64,000 nt of DNA from Desulfobacteraceae bacterium Eth-SRB2 (GTDB taxonomy: Bacteria > Desulfobacterota > Desulfobacteria > Desulfobacterales > UBA11574), in the NCBI GenBank assembly GCA_004193595.1, contig RPGQ01000010.1, positions 1 to 64,000 of the forward strand, in the 5' to 3' direction. A model generated the notes under the pieces. The model was given only the letters and a program-made list of their open reading frames with translations. It was not told where the DNA came from and made no database searches. Position numbers and translations under genes: made by a program. Position 1 is the first letter of the stretch. Every line of letters begins with the position of its first letter. This document shows, one piece after another, positions 45,601 through 54,133 of this stretch.

Positions 45601-46488
45601 CTGGTCAATCCGTTCAACACCCGAATTTACCAGTCGGGTCATTACGGTTTCGGTACGGCATCTGCTGCCGCTCTTGGGGCCAAATTCAGTATGGACCAGG
45701 CATATCATAACGGTTTTAATGATGTATTGACCAAGATCATCGTTTTTGCCGGTGACGGCGCCATTTACGATATCGGCAACGGTCCCTTCAATTATGCCCT
45801 GGGCGAAAATTTCGATGTCACCTGGGTGATTTATAACAACGAGGGATACATGAACACCGGGGCCCAAAAATCCGGTGCCACCCGTTTCGGTTGTGACAGA
45901 TCAACATCCCCCATAGGGGTCAAGCATGCCGGCAAGACCACCTTGCACCGTCGGATCGTCAGCCAGGCCACGGCAATTTCACATGTCTATTCGGCTAAGC
46001 TAACCGTGGACAATCCGTTTTACGCCATCAAGATATTAAAGGAAGCCATCGCTTATTGCGGCCCGTCTGTGGTGGAATTTTTCTCATACTGTTCACAGGG
46101 CCACCAGAGTCATGACTGGGCGGGTCCTTTAATATCGAGGATGATGAATGAGGCCAGGAAATGGCAGATACAGGTAAGAAGACCGTTCCATAAGCTTGAC
46201 ATTTCGGCCAATCCCGATCCCGACAAAACATATCCGGTCAAAGGGAAATCGTTTAAAAAGGGTATCAAAAGAGAGCCGGCCACTTTCTATGATGTGGTGA
46301 GTATGCTGGGCCAGTACAATCGTCATATCAAGGCCCAGGAAGGTGACGTGATTCCTGAGCTTGTCTTTGTAAACGAGACCGTATCTCTTTTTAGATGGTT
46401 CAGAAACCAGTACCTGGCCGGCTACCGTGATACCATGCCGGCTGAAGAGGAAGTGGAGCGTATTGTGGCTGAGCGTTACAAGATATAG
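42607..46488 (+). CDS. giant fused 2-oxoacid:ferredoxin oxidoreductase (PFOR-like)
   Basis: 1293 residues with all domains of a NifJ-type enzyme in one chain. Order: a 60-residue leader; the pyrimidine domain (GNYAALSILTRVVDGLCGYP, PITPSTPIAE) to about 240; domain II to 500; a gamma domain (TFIGIGAEGVKTALETAALI) to about 700; two 4Fe-4S clusters near 805-870 (CIACGMCAALCP, CKGCGVCTQVCP); and the TPP domain from 930 (CPGCGEGT, GDGAIYDIGNG near 1049, NNEGYMNTGAQKSGATRFG). It should convert pyruvate or another 2-oxoacid to acyl-CoA, reducing ferredoxin. The N-terminal leader is unusual, and the sequence is divergent, so the substrate is not certain. Confidence 0.88.
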   Translation: MRPQIDIFTLLDKLPYRRKKEKEKIVQLDWKAEWERFDAKKLFEFDLAAIPEEKLSVIRKRKEVIMDGNYAALSILTRVVDGLCGYPITPSTPIAENFASVASQGQKNLFGSELMYFQPSDELSAIAAVEAMSSQGGRYVDNSSSQGLVLKTKNLFSVAGKRLPVVMTIMAREVNKGSLSIHCGHTDFYGVRNTGWAQLVAGDNQELHDLLPIAFKTAEVRQVMLPCMVIGDGFIKSHALENIKVFSDDFLKYFVGPPNRLYQPDFEQKTLTGTFTDVDLTMEGQVAQDLAYRFIKRGLIAAMNMMNKIMGTNLKAVECYRTEDAEMVVVILGSAAGVLKDMVDYYRDVKGVKVGVVRPVLFNPPCFQELAYGLRNAKVVTVLERSGMSHNQLLLADIQSALQVSFRAGREGRPEHKIYGRTDMPTLLHGVYGLGSKDFNKYHAAAVIENMWACFQGKTRDHFLRDFFVGIEGPYTLEPKPLSDYKDRELGMTFIGIGAEGVKTALETAALIYAEGNDNGKRYIQSGARYGAARKGAPVFMNLRISSGPIRNSSELTEHDVLAFFNDKFLSGEILRDYVGGLNENGLLVINSSRTKDDITGSFSSEMRELISKRKIKIIVLDATRAALKHLKRNLPGAMMLGLINGETKILSADEFGNRFQNILEQKLGPKKGREIVEWNVALLNEGTKWVASAPEQMPGAFAGVSDSQKPITVIKPEDFGKGFGTAGLRTKLSQKDEMGTIKPVNLIKDYQKQFGEDMVKPILEGKNVSWDRFLPVVPSATSRFRDMSYIGTQIPVWDAKKCIACGMCAALCPDSAIYSTITDRPIPDDAAAYFKVFKKPPRGIPWKRCAMNLNVIDASCKGCGVCTQVCPVNALTMVDKSKVKDTDFLPKKYQDLDNTYDAAGYVDRMALNHQVLFVFSKLYPGKHTLCPGCGEGTINLLTFFALESLRNSPKGIETFYQGIKVLSDINRHAIDHMIDRGFSIYTINSTGCNQVSELVNPFNTRIYQSGHYGFGTASAAALGAKFSMDQAYHNGFNDVLTKIIVFAGDGAIYDIGNGPFNYALGENFDVTWVIYNNEGYMNTGAQKSGATRFGCDRSTSPIGVKHAGKTTLHRRIVSQATAISHVYSAKLTVDNPFYAIKILKEAIAYCGPSVVEFFSYCSQGHQSHDWAGPLISRMMNEARKWQIQVRRPFHKLDISANPDPDKTYPVKGKSFKKGIKREPATFYDVVSMLGQYNRHIKAQEGDVIPELVFVNETVSLFRWFRNQYLAGYRDTMPAEEEVERIVAERYKI

Positions 46489-46570
46489 CCAAGCGGAGAT
46501 CCCGCATAGCGGGGCTGCGGGGAGCTTCATTTTTTTCGCGACCCCTTACGAATTTATCAAACTTAAGTCG

Positions 46571-47113
46571 GGTGATCAAGACTGTTGTTTGCTAAGATTG
46601 CTATGGCTATTTGGTTTCAGGTGTCAGGTGTCAGGTGTCAGGAAACATGTTCAGTAGTAATGGGCCAGCCCTGAGGGAACGATTCATTTTTTACGCCATA
46701 CACTGCCGTTTTCTCAGCTAACTGCCAGCGGCGTTCTCGCTCTGGGACTTTCCGTTCCAATGTTTTCTCTAATCCATTCAACATACGAATGCATTCTTTG
46801 TAACGACCCCGAATTTCTAAATACACCTTTTCCGTGATGTACCCTTTGAGTTTCGCCATGAACAGATGGTGAATGGTCTCAGCTGCTTCGCCCCTGGCGC
46901 GATTCACGCCTTCAATTTTGTTACGGATATAGCGGATCATCATTTTTCTCGGCGAGTTGTGCAGGATCGCTGTTTGAGGAGCGCCTGGAATTGGTCACCT
47001 CGTTTCCCCCTTAATCCTTAACCCTGACACCTGAAACCTAAAAAAAAAGCTTTGGAGCCACGGTTTGTCAATAGAAAGGCATCAGCGTTTACCAACGGTC
47101 TTGATTTCCACCC
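46571..47113. mobile_element. F4 element enclosing an S23-type gene remnant
   Basis: The left end (ATCAAGACTGTTGTTTGCTA) and right end (AACGGTCTTGATTTCCACCC) match, in reverse orientation, the ends of the element at 58973-59257. Inside, runs of TTTCAGGTGTCAGGTGTCAG and the inverse CCTGACACCTGAAACC bound a cargo of about 380 bases with the S23-type remnant. In the other copy this cargo is replaced by F7 sequence. Movement is inferred. Confidence 0.65.
46638..46943 (-). pseudogene. truncated S23-type four-helix-bundle gene
   Basis: The open frame begins shortly before IEGVNRARGEAAETIHHL, then FMAKLKGYITEKVYLEIRGR and YKECIRMLNGLEKTLE. In the family the (N)IxEGxxR motif lies near residue 55, whereas here it is near residue 10, so about 45 N-terminal residues are missing. 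The 39 C-terminal residues past LEKTLE are partly encoded by repeat words. It lies within the F4 element. Confidence 0.65.
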
Positions 47114-47115
47114 AG

Positions 47116-47862
47116 TTAAGTCGCTTGGTTTTTTATATAGGGCGCTGGTTGCAACCATTTGTTTTTATTGCTATCGTAAAACCATTTGTCCGGGAATCCC
47201 CGACGTTTGAGATAAGAAGGATTCTCCGCCCAGCTGATAAGCTCTAAATATGCCTGGTGAATTCTTCTGAATGTATCTGTATCTCCCCCAAGGTCCGGAT
47301 GATGTTTTTTAACCTGAAGCCGGAATGCACTTTTTATTGTTTTTTCAAGTTCCGGAGAATTCAAATTCGACTTGTCAAGCTTCAAGTACATCAGCGACGC
47401 CTTTTTAACGGCGGGAATTTTTATTTCCGGCGGCATTACAGAACAGAATGCAGGATCATTGCGTCTTGCCCTTTCGAGCAAGAAACGGGTGGCAATATAG
47501 TTTCGATGCGTTCGTTTTTTTTCGGCCCACCATTTATTTCCAAGAATCTCGGACATAATACAGTAATCCTCGGCGGGTTTTTTTCCGGTAGAACGAGGAT
47601 AGATAAAGCTGAAGATTTCTTTGGAATTATAAGGAAGAACATCCATAACGATCATTATGTCAGTAAAATAAAAGGTCGCATAGCGGGTGTTTAATGTCTT
47701 GAGCAAACCGGTTCTTAAATTAAGCGCATACCTGAGCTTCTGTCGGCAATCAATGGAACAATACCTTCGCCGGCCAAGATTTTCGTCTGTACCGCAGGAG
47801 AGACATTGTCTTTTTATCCTATGATCCGAACAGAATATGTTTTTTTGTAAAGAACTTTTCAT
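47116..47862 (-). CDS. J-domain protein with N-terminal zinc knuckle
   Basis: About 248 residues. An N-terminal CLSCGTDENLGRRRYCSIDC resembles a small zinc finger of the kind found in C-terminal-binding DnaJ-like proteins. The J-domain is at the C-terminus (FRLQVKKHHPDLGGDTDTFR) with the HPD tripeptide intact. Such a domain order is unlike DnaJ. It should stimulate a DnaK ATPase for an unknown client. The start at 47862 is chosen because the upstream extension is F1 repeat sequence. Confidence 0.75.
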   Translation of the reverse strand: MKSSLQKNIFCSDHRIKRQCLSCGTDENLGRRRYCSIDCRQKLRYALNLRTGLLKTLNTRYATFYFTDIMIVMDVLPYNSKEIFSFIYPRSTGKKPAEDYCIMSEILGNKWWAEKKRTHRNYIATRFLLERARRNDPAFCSVMPPEIKIPAVKKASLMYLKLDKSNLNSPELEKTIKSAFRLQVKKHHPDLGGDTDTFRRIHQAYLELISWAENPSYLKRRGFPDKWFYDSNKNKWLQPAPYIKNQAT

Positions 47863-47881
47863 GAAAAATGCGCTATATTGC

Positions 47882-48023
47882 GAGACCTTTGAAAAATGCT
47901 CAATTTTGTTCAAGGCCAAGGAAGACGAAAATTTTAACCACAGGAATACATTGAGTATTTCGAGGATTAAAATTTGAGACTGACGCCGGAATTGGGCAAA
48001 AGGGGGCGTTTTTCAAAGGTCTC
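47882..48023. repeat. F1 inverted-repeat element, copy 2
   Basis: The ends are GAGACCTTTGAAAAATGC and GTTTTTCAAAGGTCTC, a near-perfect terminal inverted repeat. The interior TTTTAACCACAGGAATACA is as in the copy between the tRNA genes, without its extra hairpin. It lies between the J-domain and M48 genes. Confidence 0.8.
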
Positions 48024-48027
48024 ATTG

Positions 48028-49368
48028 CTATTTTTTAATGTATCCCCACTCAACCAGACGTTGATAGGCATATTTGGCTTTTTCGCCCTGGTTAACAATT
48101 TGAAGATATCTATTGTACTCGTTAGCCGATTTCTTGATCTGCTGCATCCCATCCAGAGACAATCCTTGAAAAAAAATAATGTTAGGATTACCTGACAGTA
48201 ATTTTTCATAATATTTAAATTCTTCATATGCTGAGTCGTAATCTTTTTGCTTGATTTTGGCAAATCCGGAAAGATAATATGCTTGACCCTCCTGTGGATA
48301 GACGGTTTTTGCTTTTTCTGCAAAGGATTCGGCTTTTGCATAATGTTTCTGGGTCAGTTGGCATGTTGACATCATGACAAGCCCGGCATAATCGTCAGGA
48401 GTTTGACTCAAGGCTTTTGAAAAATGGATTTCAGCTTCAGCATATTTACCTTTGGCCATTAAGCTTTCGCCTTTTTGTAAGGCTTCGATGGCTAATTTAA
48501 TTTTCCGCAGTTTTGCCGTATGGTCCATGTAGCGATCTCGGTATGGGGGAAAGTTCTTCGAAGACCGATATTGTGTATGCACGGCTTCCACAGCCGTATG
48601 GTAACGCTCATCGCTCATAGGATGTGTCGCAAACATCAATTCAATGGCACTGGGCTTATACTTGGAGGTGCGTCTCAGCATATCCATCAGTCCCACAAAT
48701 CCGTTTGCGTTATATCCGGCTTGGACCATATATTCCAAACCCGAGGCATCGGCCTCACGTTCGTTGTCTCTGCTGTAGGATGCAAGGAGCGCTCCGGCAC
48801 CGACCATTCCCAGTTGTGATGCCAGGTTGCCAAGGCCGGAGCTTTTTGTTCCTGCATATGTCGCAATACCACCGATAAAGACGTTTGTTAATACACTTTT
48901 AGACATCTGTTCGGCAGTATGTCGACGGTTAACATGACCGAGCTCATGGCCCAGCAGGGCAGCAAGTTGTGCTTCGTTCTCAAGGGCAAGCAAAATTCCC
49001 CGGGTTGCGGCGATACTTCCCCCCGGAAAGGCATAGGCATTCACATAAGTCGCATTCACGCCTCGGAAGGAATACGGCATATGGGGACGATGGGTTCGGG
49101 CGGCTAAATTTTTGCCGGTTTGATCGATGTAATTATTCAGGGATGTATCCTGCAGAGTGCCGTAGTCCGAAGAAAATTGATGGGGTGAATTTTGTTTGTC
49201 GATCTCAATTTCCTGGGCCTCCGATACCACCATGAATTGAGGCCTGCCGGTAACCGGGTTTGCTGCACACCCGACCATAAAACCGGCTGCGGACATTGAA
49301 GAAATCCATAAGAATTCTCTACGGGTTATGCCACATTCGGTGCTGCTTTGTATGGGTTTAGTTTGCAT
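48028..49368 (-). CDS. M48 family metalloprotease with TPR repeats
   Basis: About 446 residues. TRREFLWISSMSAAGFMVGC combines a twin-arginine-like start with a lipobox, so it is probably a Tat- or Sec-exported lipoprotein. The zinc site HELGHVNRRH and the downstream Glu in ASGLEY are present. The C-terminal third (about 310-440) forms TPRs. This is the layout of BepA-type outer-membrane quality-control proteases. The ATG at 49368 has AAAGGAA six bases upstream. Confidence 0.88.
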   Translation of the reverse strand: MQTKPIQSSTECGITRREFLWISSMSAAGFMVGCAANPVTGRPQFMVVSEAQEIEIDKQNSPHQFSSDYGTLQDTSLNNYIDQTGKNLAARTHRPHMPYSFRGVNATYVNAYAFPGGSIAATRGILLALENEAQLAALLGHELGHVNRRHTAEQMSKSVLTNVFIGGIATYAGTKSSGLGNLASQLGMVGAGALLASYSRDNEREADASGLEYMVQAGYNANGFVGLMDMLRRTSKYKPSAIELMFATHPMSDERYHTAVEAVHTQYRSSKNFPPYRDRYMDHTAKLRKIKLAIEALQKGESLMAKGKYAEAEIHFSKALSQTPDDYAGLVMMSTCQLTQKHYAKAESFAEKAKTVYPQEGQAYYLSGFAKIKQKDYDSAYEEFKYYEKLLSGNPNIIFFQGLSLDGMQQIKKSANEYNRYLQIVNQGEKAKYAYQRLVEWGYIKK

Positions 49369-49400
49369 GTTTGTTTCCTTTGGATGAATGGACACTACTT

Positions 49401-49578
49401 GACGGTCTCGTAAAAAGTCCAACTTCTGCGTTGTGCTGCATTTCGCAATCATTCAGCGTACGAAAAGTACGCCTCATGATTACAAAATTTGCGACGCCTT
49501 TTTATCCCGCCTATGTTTGGCGGGGGAATTTGAACTTTTTACGAAACCGTCTAAATCGGACTTTTTACGAGTTCATCA
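49401..49578. repeat. F2 element, copy 1
   Basis: 178 bases, from GACGGTCTCGTAAAAAGTCC to CGGACTTTTTACGAGTTCATCA. The centre GCGTAC-GAAAA-GTACGC is a perfect palindrome. Copy 2 at 53917-54094 differs at only a few positions. Short open frames in it repeat with the element and are not taken as genes. Confidence 0.85.
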
Positions 49579-50334
49579 TTACTTGATTCCCTTTTCTTTT
49601 TTAATCTCTTCATAGGCGGACTGGATTTCACGGAATTTATCACTGGCAAATTTTCCAAATTCCTCAGGCAACCCCTTTGATGCGATCTTGTCAGGGTGAT
49701 AATCGGACACAAGCTTTCGGTATTGTTTCTTTATGTGCTCATTTGAGTCGTTTCTGTCACATCCAAGGACGGCATAATATTTCTCAACATTCTGGATATA
49801 TTTTGATTTTAGTTTCCTGTATTTTTCATCGTTGAAATTAAATATCCTCACAGCGGACAGGATAAGCTTTTCTTCGTTTGGGTTCAGCCTACCGTCAGCT
49901 ACAGATACTCTGACTAATATATCTATCATAAGGTCGAGCATTTGGTACTGGGATCGAAATTGGTTGTAAAACTGGCCGGCAAAAGCATTAAAGTTATCCG
50001 GAGAATCAATGGCAGTATGAAAAATGTTTGTGGCCAGTCTTTTGCTTTCAGGGTTTAGGTTCAAGTCGTATACCATAAAATTTTCAACGGCATTTATTTC
50101 TTCTTTTGATACCTGTCCGTCTGCCTTGACAAGCTTTGCGAGCATGGAAAACGCTGCAACGAAAAAGGTAAACTGGGCTTCTTCACCGGCCGAAAGACGG
50201 GCCCGTTCGGTTGTGTAGTAAGTTTGACCGCCGGAATCAAACGCATGTCCAAGCGCAGCACCGGCAATTGCACCCAAGGGACCGGCCATAGCAAATCCTA
50301 TTGTACCTCCGATTACCTTTCCCAGAAAACCCAT
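49579..50334 (-). CDS. DjlA-like co-chaperone (TerB and J domains)
   Basis: 251 residues. A glycine- and alanine-rich N-terminal segment ([20 protein letters not shown]) may insert in the membrane. A TerB-like domain with [17 protein letters not shown] and [16 protein letters not shown] follows (about 50-165). The J-domain (180-251) has [14 protein letters not shown] with an intact HPD. The order is that of DjlA. It would activate DnaK at the inner membrane. Confidence 0.88.
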   Translation of the reverse strand: MGFLGKVIGGTIGFAMAGPLGAIAGAALGHAFDSGGQTYYTTERARLSAGEEAQFTFFVAAFSMLAKLVKADGQVSKEEINAVENFMVYDLNLNPESKRLATNIFHTAIDSPDNFNAFAGQFYNQFRSQYQMLDLMIDILVRVSVADGRLNPNEEKLILSAVRIFNFNDEKYRKLKSKYIQNVEKYYAVLGCDRNDSNEHIKKQYRKLVSDYHPDKIASKGLPEEFGKFASDKFREIQSAYEEIKKEKGIK

Positions 50335-50528
50335 AAATCTCTCCTTTTTATCTCCTTAATATGTAACACCTCAAAAGTGTCTGGTATGTTAATGAACCAA
50401 TTTAACAAAAAAATCCCGTTCTCTCAAGTATTCAAACAAATGGGTACGATGCTTCCTTGGTCCCAATAGCATATTTTTGTAGTGTTTCCAAACTTGAAAT
50501 TATGACATGAAATGAAAACGTTCTTTGG

Positions 50529-52403
50529 TTACTGTTCATGAAATTTCCGTTTGGCAGGCACGGCCAAGCTAAGATAATTGTCGTTTTCTTGGAACATCAG
50601 TTTTTTGTCAACCATCATTTTTAAAAAAGTCTCGATTCTGTCTGAAGCTACAGACGGGAAACGGACAAGGATTTTTTTTAACGACCGGTGCCGTAAGCAA
50701 AAAACATAGATTGCCCGGGACGTCCCCTCCAGGCGGTGGGTCAGGGGTCGGCCGTTGAGCCTTTTCTGGCGTATGATTATAAAATATCTGCCATCGCGAA
50801 AGCTTAAGATGTTCTCATGTCTTGGACCCTTATGGAGTTCGTCATACGATTTTTCCCAGGCGTTCAGCTTTTTTTTGACCGGCCGCCAGAGTTTTTTCTG
50901 AACCCCGAGGTCCCCTCGATAGGACTGAATGGTAAACCGCATGGCTTTAAAAACGTCCGGTGGAAATATATGCGCATAATTACGGTGGTTGAAAACAGAT
51001 TTAAGTCCGAAGGTTTCAGGGTTTTGCCATACGGGGCTCCCCAGCCCGAGCCAGAAATGAACCATCTTTAACGGACGAAAGCACAGAACAAAATCCAGGT
51101 TTCGGAGCGTTTCGTCCACATCCTTCTGGTCGCTACCCGGGAAATAGAGTATTAGATTCGATGAATTTGTAATGCCCGTCATTTCGCAGTGTTTCATGAT
51201 TTCAATATTCTGGATTGTCGTGGTTCCCTTATTGAGTTTCTTAAGGAGTCGTGTGCTCAGTGCCTCTATACCGATCTGGACCTCTTGCATTCCGGCGGCC
51301 CGCATGGCTTTCAATACGGGTCCCGGTGTGATAGCCCTGATTTCTCCGAACAGGCGAAAATCCTTTTCCAGTCTTGCTATGCGATTAAAAATATTCCGGG
51401 AGGTTTTCAAAGGGAGAAGGTTGTCCATAAAGGCTACGGAAAGTGTTCTGTATTTCGTGGTGAGATGATCAATTTCCGAAACCACCTGAGCCGGCTTTTT
51501 TGATCGGTAACCGTCCCACTGGAGGTTGAGATTACAAAAGGCACATCCTGTAGATTTGCCGCTTTCTTGTTTGCGCTGCCACCAGCACCCTCTTGAGATT
51601 TCCATGGGAAGTGTTGGGAAAAAGGTTTTTTCCGGTTCGAATGATTGCAGCAATTCAAAATAGTCGTCGTAATCCGGAGGAACAAGAGCGGATAACTCAT
51701 TCATCTGATGAAAATCAGCCGGTGTTTTTTTCTCAGCGGATTCCGGTGTGATAATTCCCTTAACCGGAGGAATCACTTTACACCGCGGATCTTTGAGATA
51801 AGCAATCAATCGGCTTAGGGGAAGTTCGCCTTCACCGTTGACGGCCACATCAATTTCGGGAAATATTTTAAACAGGTGACCTGTGGTATCACCGGTAAAC
51901 ATGGACCCGCCCACAACAATAAAAAGATTCGGGAATTGCCTTTTGATTTGCCTGATGAAATAGAGTGACGAAGTTAACTGGCAAAGACATATGGAAAAAC
52001 CCGCCAACCCATATGCTTCCCAGTCAATGGTGTGTATAAAAGTCTCTGAAACCTTTTGAATCTGCTGGGTTAAATCTTCAAAAAGAATTCCCCGCAGCAA
52101 AGATTTACCAGTTGCCTGTTTATAAAAGATTTTTTCTATATGCTTTAGACGTTCCGGATATAACAGAGCCGCGTAAATGGTTTCCGCGAGCCATGTCCGC
52201 TCGGAGATTGCTCGATAGCGTCCGTATCCGATGGTCTCGGCGACTTTTAAATAAAAATGATGTGCATCCACCTTCAGATCAGGAAACTTTTTCTTTAGAT
52301 AGGATTTCAGCGTGCCGATTTGAATTGAGGGGCGGCTGTAAAGGGGCCAGGGTGCGGAGATGAGAATTATTTTTTTCAATGGAGCTGTATGTTTAAATTT
52401 CAT
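50529..52403 (-). CDS. B12-binding radical SAM protein, RiPP-maturation type
   Basis: 624 residues. The N-terminal part (about 10-220) fits a cobalamin-binding domain (VVGGSMFTGDTTGH, DVAVNGEGELPLSRL). The radical SAM cysteines are spaced CWWQRKQESGKSTGCAFC, a longer first interval than CxxxCxxC but like that of the RiPP maturation radical SAM protein 1 group (pattern RGCWW...CxFC). A helical C-terminal domain follows. No precursor peptide was found nearby, so a RiPP role is only suggested. The WbqC-like gene lies upstream on the same strand. Confidence 0.75.
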   Translation of the reverse strand: MKFKHTAPLKKIILISAPWPLYSRPSIQIGTLKSYLKKKFPDLKVDAHHFYLKVAETIGYGRYRAISERTWLAETIYAALLYPERLKHIEKIFYKQATGKSLLRGILFEDLTQQIQKVSETFIHTIDWEAYGLAGFSICLCQLTSSLYFIRQIKRQFPNLFIVVGGSMFTGDTTGHLFKIFPEIDVAVNGEGELPLSRLIAYLKDPRCKVIPPVKGIITPESAEKKTPADFHQMNELSALVPPDYDDYFELLQSFEPEKTFFPTLPMEISRGCWWQRKQESGKSTGCAFCNLNLQWDGYRSKKPAQVVSEIDHLTTKYRTLSVAFMDNLLPLKTSRNIFNRIARLEKDFRLFGEIRAITPGPVLKAMRAAGMQEVQIGIEALSTRLLKKLNKGTTTIQNIEIMKHCEMTGITNSSNLILYFPGSDQKDVDETLRNLDFVLCFRPLKMVHFWLGLGSPVWQNPETFGLKSVFNHRNYAHIFPPDVFKAMRFTIQSYRGDLGVQKKLWRPVKKKLNAWEKSYDELHKGPRHENILSFRDGRYFIIIRQKRLNGRPLTHRLEGTSRAIYVFCLRHRSLKKILVRFPSVASDRIETFLKMMVDKKLMFQENDNYLSLAVPAKRKFHEQ

Positions 52404-52418
52404 GTGAATAAACCCAAC

Positions 52419-52550
52419 CCAGACACCAAGTATAAACTAAATTTCAAATTCCAATATTCAACACGCGGCGCAAGCGCCTGCGCTGCGCGTGACCAAAGCC
52501 TGTTTGGAATTTCGGTTATTGTGATTTGCGATTTGTTATTTGTTTTTTCC
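52419..52550. repeat. F9 inverted-repeat spacer
   Basis: TAAATTTCAAATTCCAATAT at one side and TTTGGAATTTCGGTTATTG with GATTTGCGATTTG at the other form inverted arms, with a GC-rich centre GGCGCAAGCGCCTGCGC. There is no gene. Confidence 0.5.
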
Positions 52551-52554
52551 CGGT

Positions 52555-53241
52555 TTATCCGGCCATTATGATGTCGTGCGCTTTTGATCCGCAATTTAAA
52601 ACAAGGTCAAATGCGGACAGGTTGGGAATAAAACTTCCCCAGAGTTGAGGATAAACCGGTGATGGGGATTTAACATCCGTTAGTCGAATTCCCGCTGCTT
52701 TGAACCTGTCTGCATCAAGGTACTTTCTGGCAGCTCTCTGGGCCAGAAACTGCGATGCTCCCAATCTCCTGCACATCTCTATGAGAAGCTTATCTCCTTT
52801 TGCCTTTATTTCAAGTTCGGACAATAATATGATTTCTGTTTCAATCTGAAGATGTTTCATCAAATAACGGATGATTTTAAGATTAAAATCGATAAGTTTT
52901 TCAAATTTTGTTGAAAAAAGTTCCTCTAAAAAAGTTTGATGGTCCTTAACATACGGAGCTTTTGCATAAGCATTTCTCAAGCTTTCCAAATGTTTTTTTG
53001 CCCATCCACCCTCGTGGCATATCCTGACCGTGTTGATTTTTTGCAGACCCAAGCCTTTCTTTTTTACAGGCAATGTCATCCATAGGCTTCCCTGGGGATT
53101 TTTAAATCTGTTTCGAGTGGTCCAGGTGGTTCCCCTGGGGAACTGAACGTCATCCAGAATTACAAAAACGTCGGAAAAATAAGTTTTGTAAAAAAAACCG
53201 GGATACGGAAAATAGTAAGGCTGATTTGCAGAGACAATCAT
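52555..53241 (-). CDS. WbqC-like family protein
   Basis: 228 residues. It begins IVSANQPYYFPYPGFFYKTY and has FVILDDVQFPRGTTWTTRNR, LWMTLPVKK, the hallmarks of WbqC. Members are linked to O-antigen or amino-sugar synthesis and have been proposed as acyl- or glycyl-transferring enzymes. It lies upstream of the radical SAM gene with a repeat between, so common transcription is uncertain. Confidence 0.85.
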   Translation of the reverse strand: MIVSANQPYYFPYPGFFYKTYFSDVFVILDDVQFPRGTTWTTRNRFKNPQGSLWMTLPVKKKGLGLQKINTVRICHEGGWAKKHLESLRNAYAKAPYVKDHQTFLEELFSTKFEKLIDFNLKIIRYLMKHLQIETEIILLSELEIKAKGDKLLIEMCRRLGASQFLAQRAARKYLDADRFKAAGIRLTDVKSPSPVYPQLWGSFIPNLSAFDLVLNCGSKAHDIIMAG

Positions 53242-53295
53242 TTTTTCAGTTGACTTTTTTCAGTATTATGTCCCATATAATCAAAAATTAGGAAA

Positions 53296-53520
53296 CAGTT
53301 CACAGGTTCAGGGTTCAACGTTCAGGGTTAAGGACAAAGAAGGCATTTAAGATCCGAAGTCCTCGTTACAAATGTTCATTTTTCCAAGTAATAGCCAATT
53401 TGGCTTCAAATTTTGGATTAGGCCTGACGAAATTGACGCTTTTTTCGTAAATACGCATCCCAAATGCAGTCCGGGGACAAGAATGAAACCTTGAACCCCT
53501 GAACCCTTGAACCCGTGAAC
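53296..53520. repeat. F5 inverted-repeat element, copy B
   Basis: CAGTTCACAGGTTCAGGG and TTGAACCCTTGAACCCGTGA form inverted arms of GGTTCA words. The interior matches copy A in the opposite orientation and carries the ORF at 53366-53458. Confidence 0.75.
53366..53458 (-). CDS. 30-residue ORF carried by F5 repeat, copy B
   Basis: ATG to TAA, MRIYEKSVNFVRPNPKF and so on, ending WKNEHL. It has the same length as the ORF in copy A and 25 of 30 residues are the same. No ribosome site is obvious. See the comparison under copy A. Confidence 0.4.
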   Translation of the reverse strand: MRIYEKSVNFVRPNPKFEAKLAITWKNEHL

Positions 53521-53566
53521 GCCTACAAAATTTGGCACTGTTTTCAGAAACACGAGGAAAATTTTA

Positions 53567-53911
53567 ATGGATATTGAAGATATTTACAATCTAATTCCGG
53601 ACTTTCAATGTGCCCATGGCTGTGATGAATGCTGTAAAAACTTTGGCGTGCCTTCCAGAACTAAAGTTGAGGATGAACGGGTTAAAGCGTTTCTTAAAAA
53701 AAACTCAATGAAACCGGGAGTGGCTCATGGAAACACCTGCCCCTATTTAAATGAAACCGGTTGTTCTATCTATCCTGTCCGGCCGTTGATCTGTCGCCTG
53801 TACGGAACATCCCCAAATTATGGATGTAAAATGAAAGTTGCGCCGGTCAGGCTTTTGCATGAAGATGAAGAAGCGGAAATCTTCCATTTATATCGCACCC
53901 ATTTTTTCTAA
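53567..53911 (+). CDS. YkgJ-type cysteine cluster protein
   Basis: 114 residues. The zinc/iron-chelating cysteine pattern is CAHGCDECCKNF, then CPYLNETGCSIYPVRPLICR and a last Cys in YGCKM. The family role is not settled, with metal binding the only solid inference. The ATG follows a weak GAGGAAAAT site. An F2 repeat begins right after the stop. Confidence 0.85.
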   Translation: MDIEDIYNLIPDFQCAHGCDECCKNFGVPSRTKVEDERVKAFLKKNSMKPGVAHGNTCPYLNETGCSIYPVRPLICRLYGTSPNYGCKMKVAPVRLLHEDEEAEIFHLYRTHFF

Positions 53912-53916
53912 ATCGT

Positions 53917-54094
53917 GACGGTCTCGTAAAAAGTCCAACTTCTGCGTTGTGCTGCATTTCGCAATCATTCAACGTACGAAAAGTACGCCTCATGATTACA
54001 AAATTTGCGACGCCTTTTTATCCCGCCTATGTTTGGCGGGGGAGTTTGAGCTTTTTACGAAACCGTCTAAATCGGACTTTTTACGAGTTCATCA
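53917..54094. repeat. F2 element, copy 2
   Basis: 178 bases and nearly identical to 49401-49578, with a perfect central palindrome GTAC-GAAAA-GTAC. The near identity of two copies 4.5 kb apart implies recent spread or gene conversion. Confidence 0.85.
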
Positions 54095-54133
54095 AATCGT
54101 GTCCATCCATAAATCTATATTGGACACTAACCC

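Noticed and set aside
46617..46645. Direct repeats TGTCAGGTGTCAGG resembling a tiny CRISPR or satellite
   Set aside because: The words are contiguous, without unique spacers, and have an inverse arm; they belong to the F4 element. No cas gene is present.
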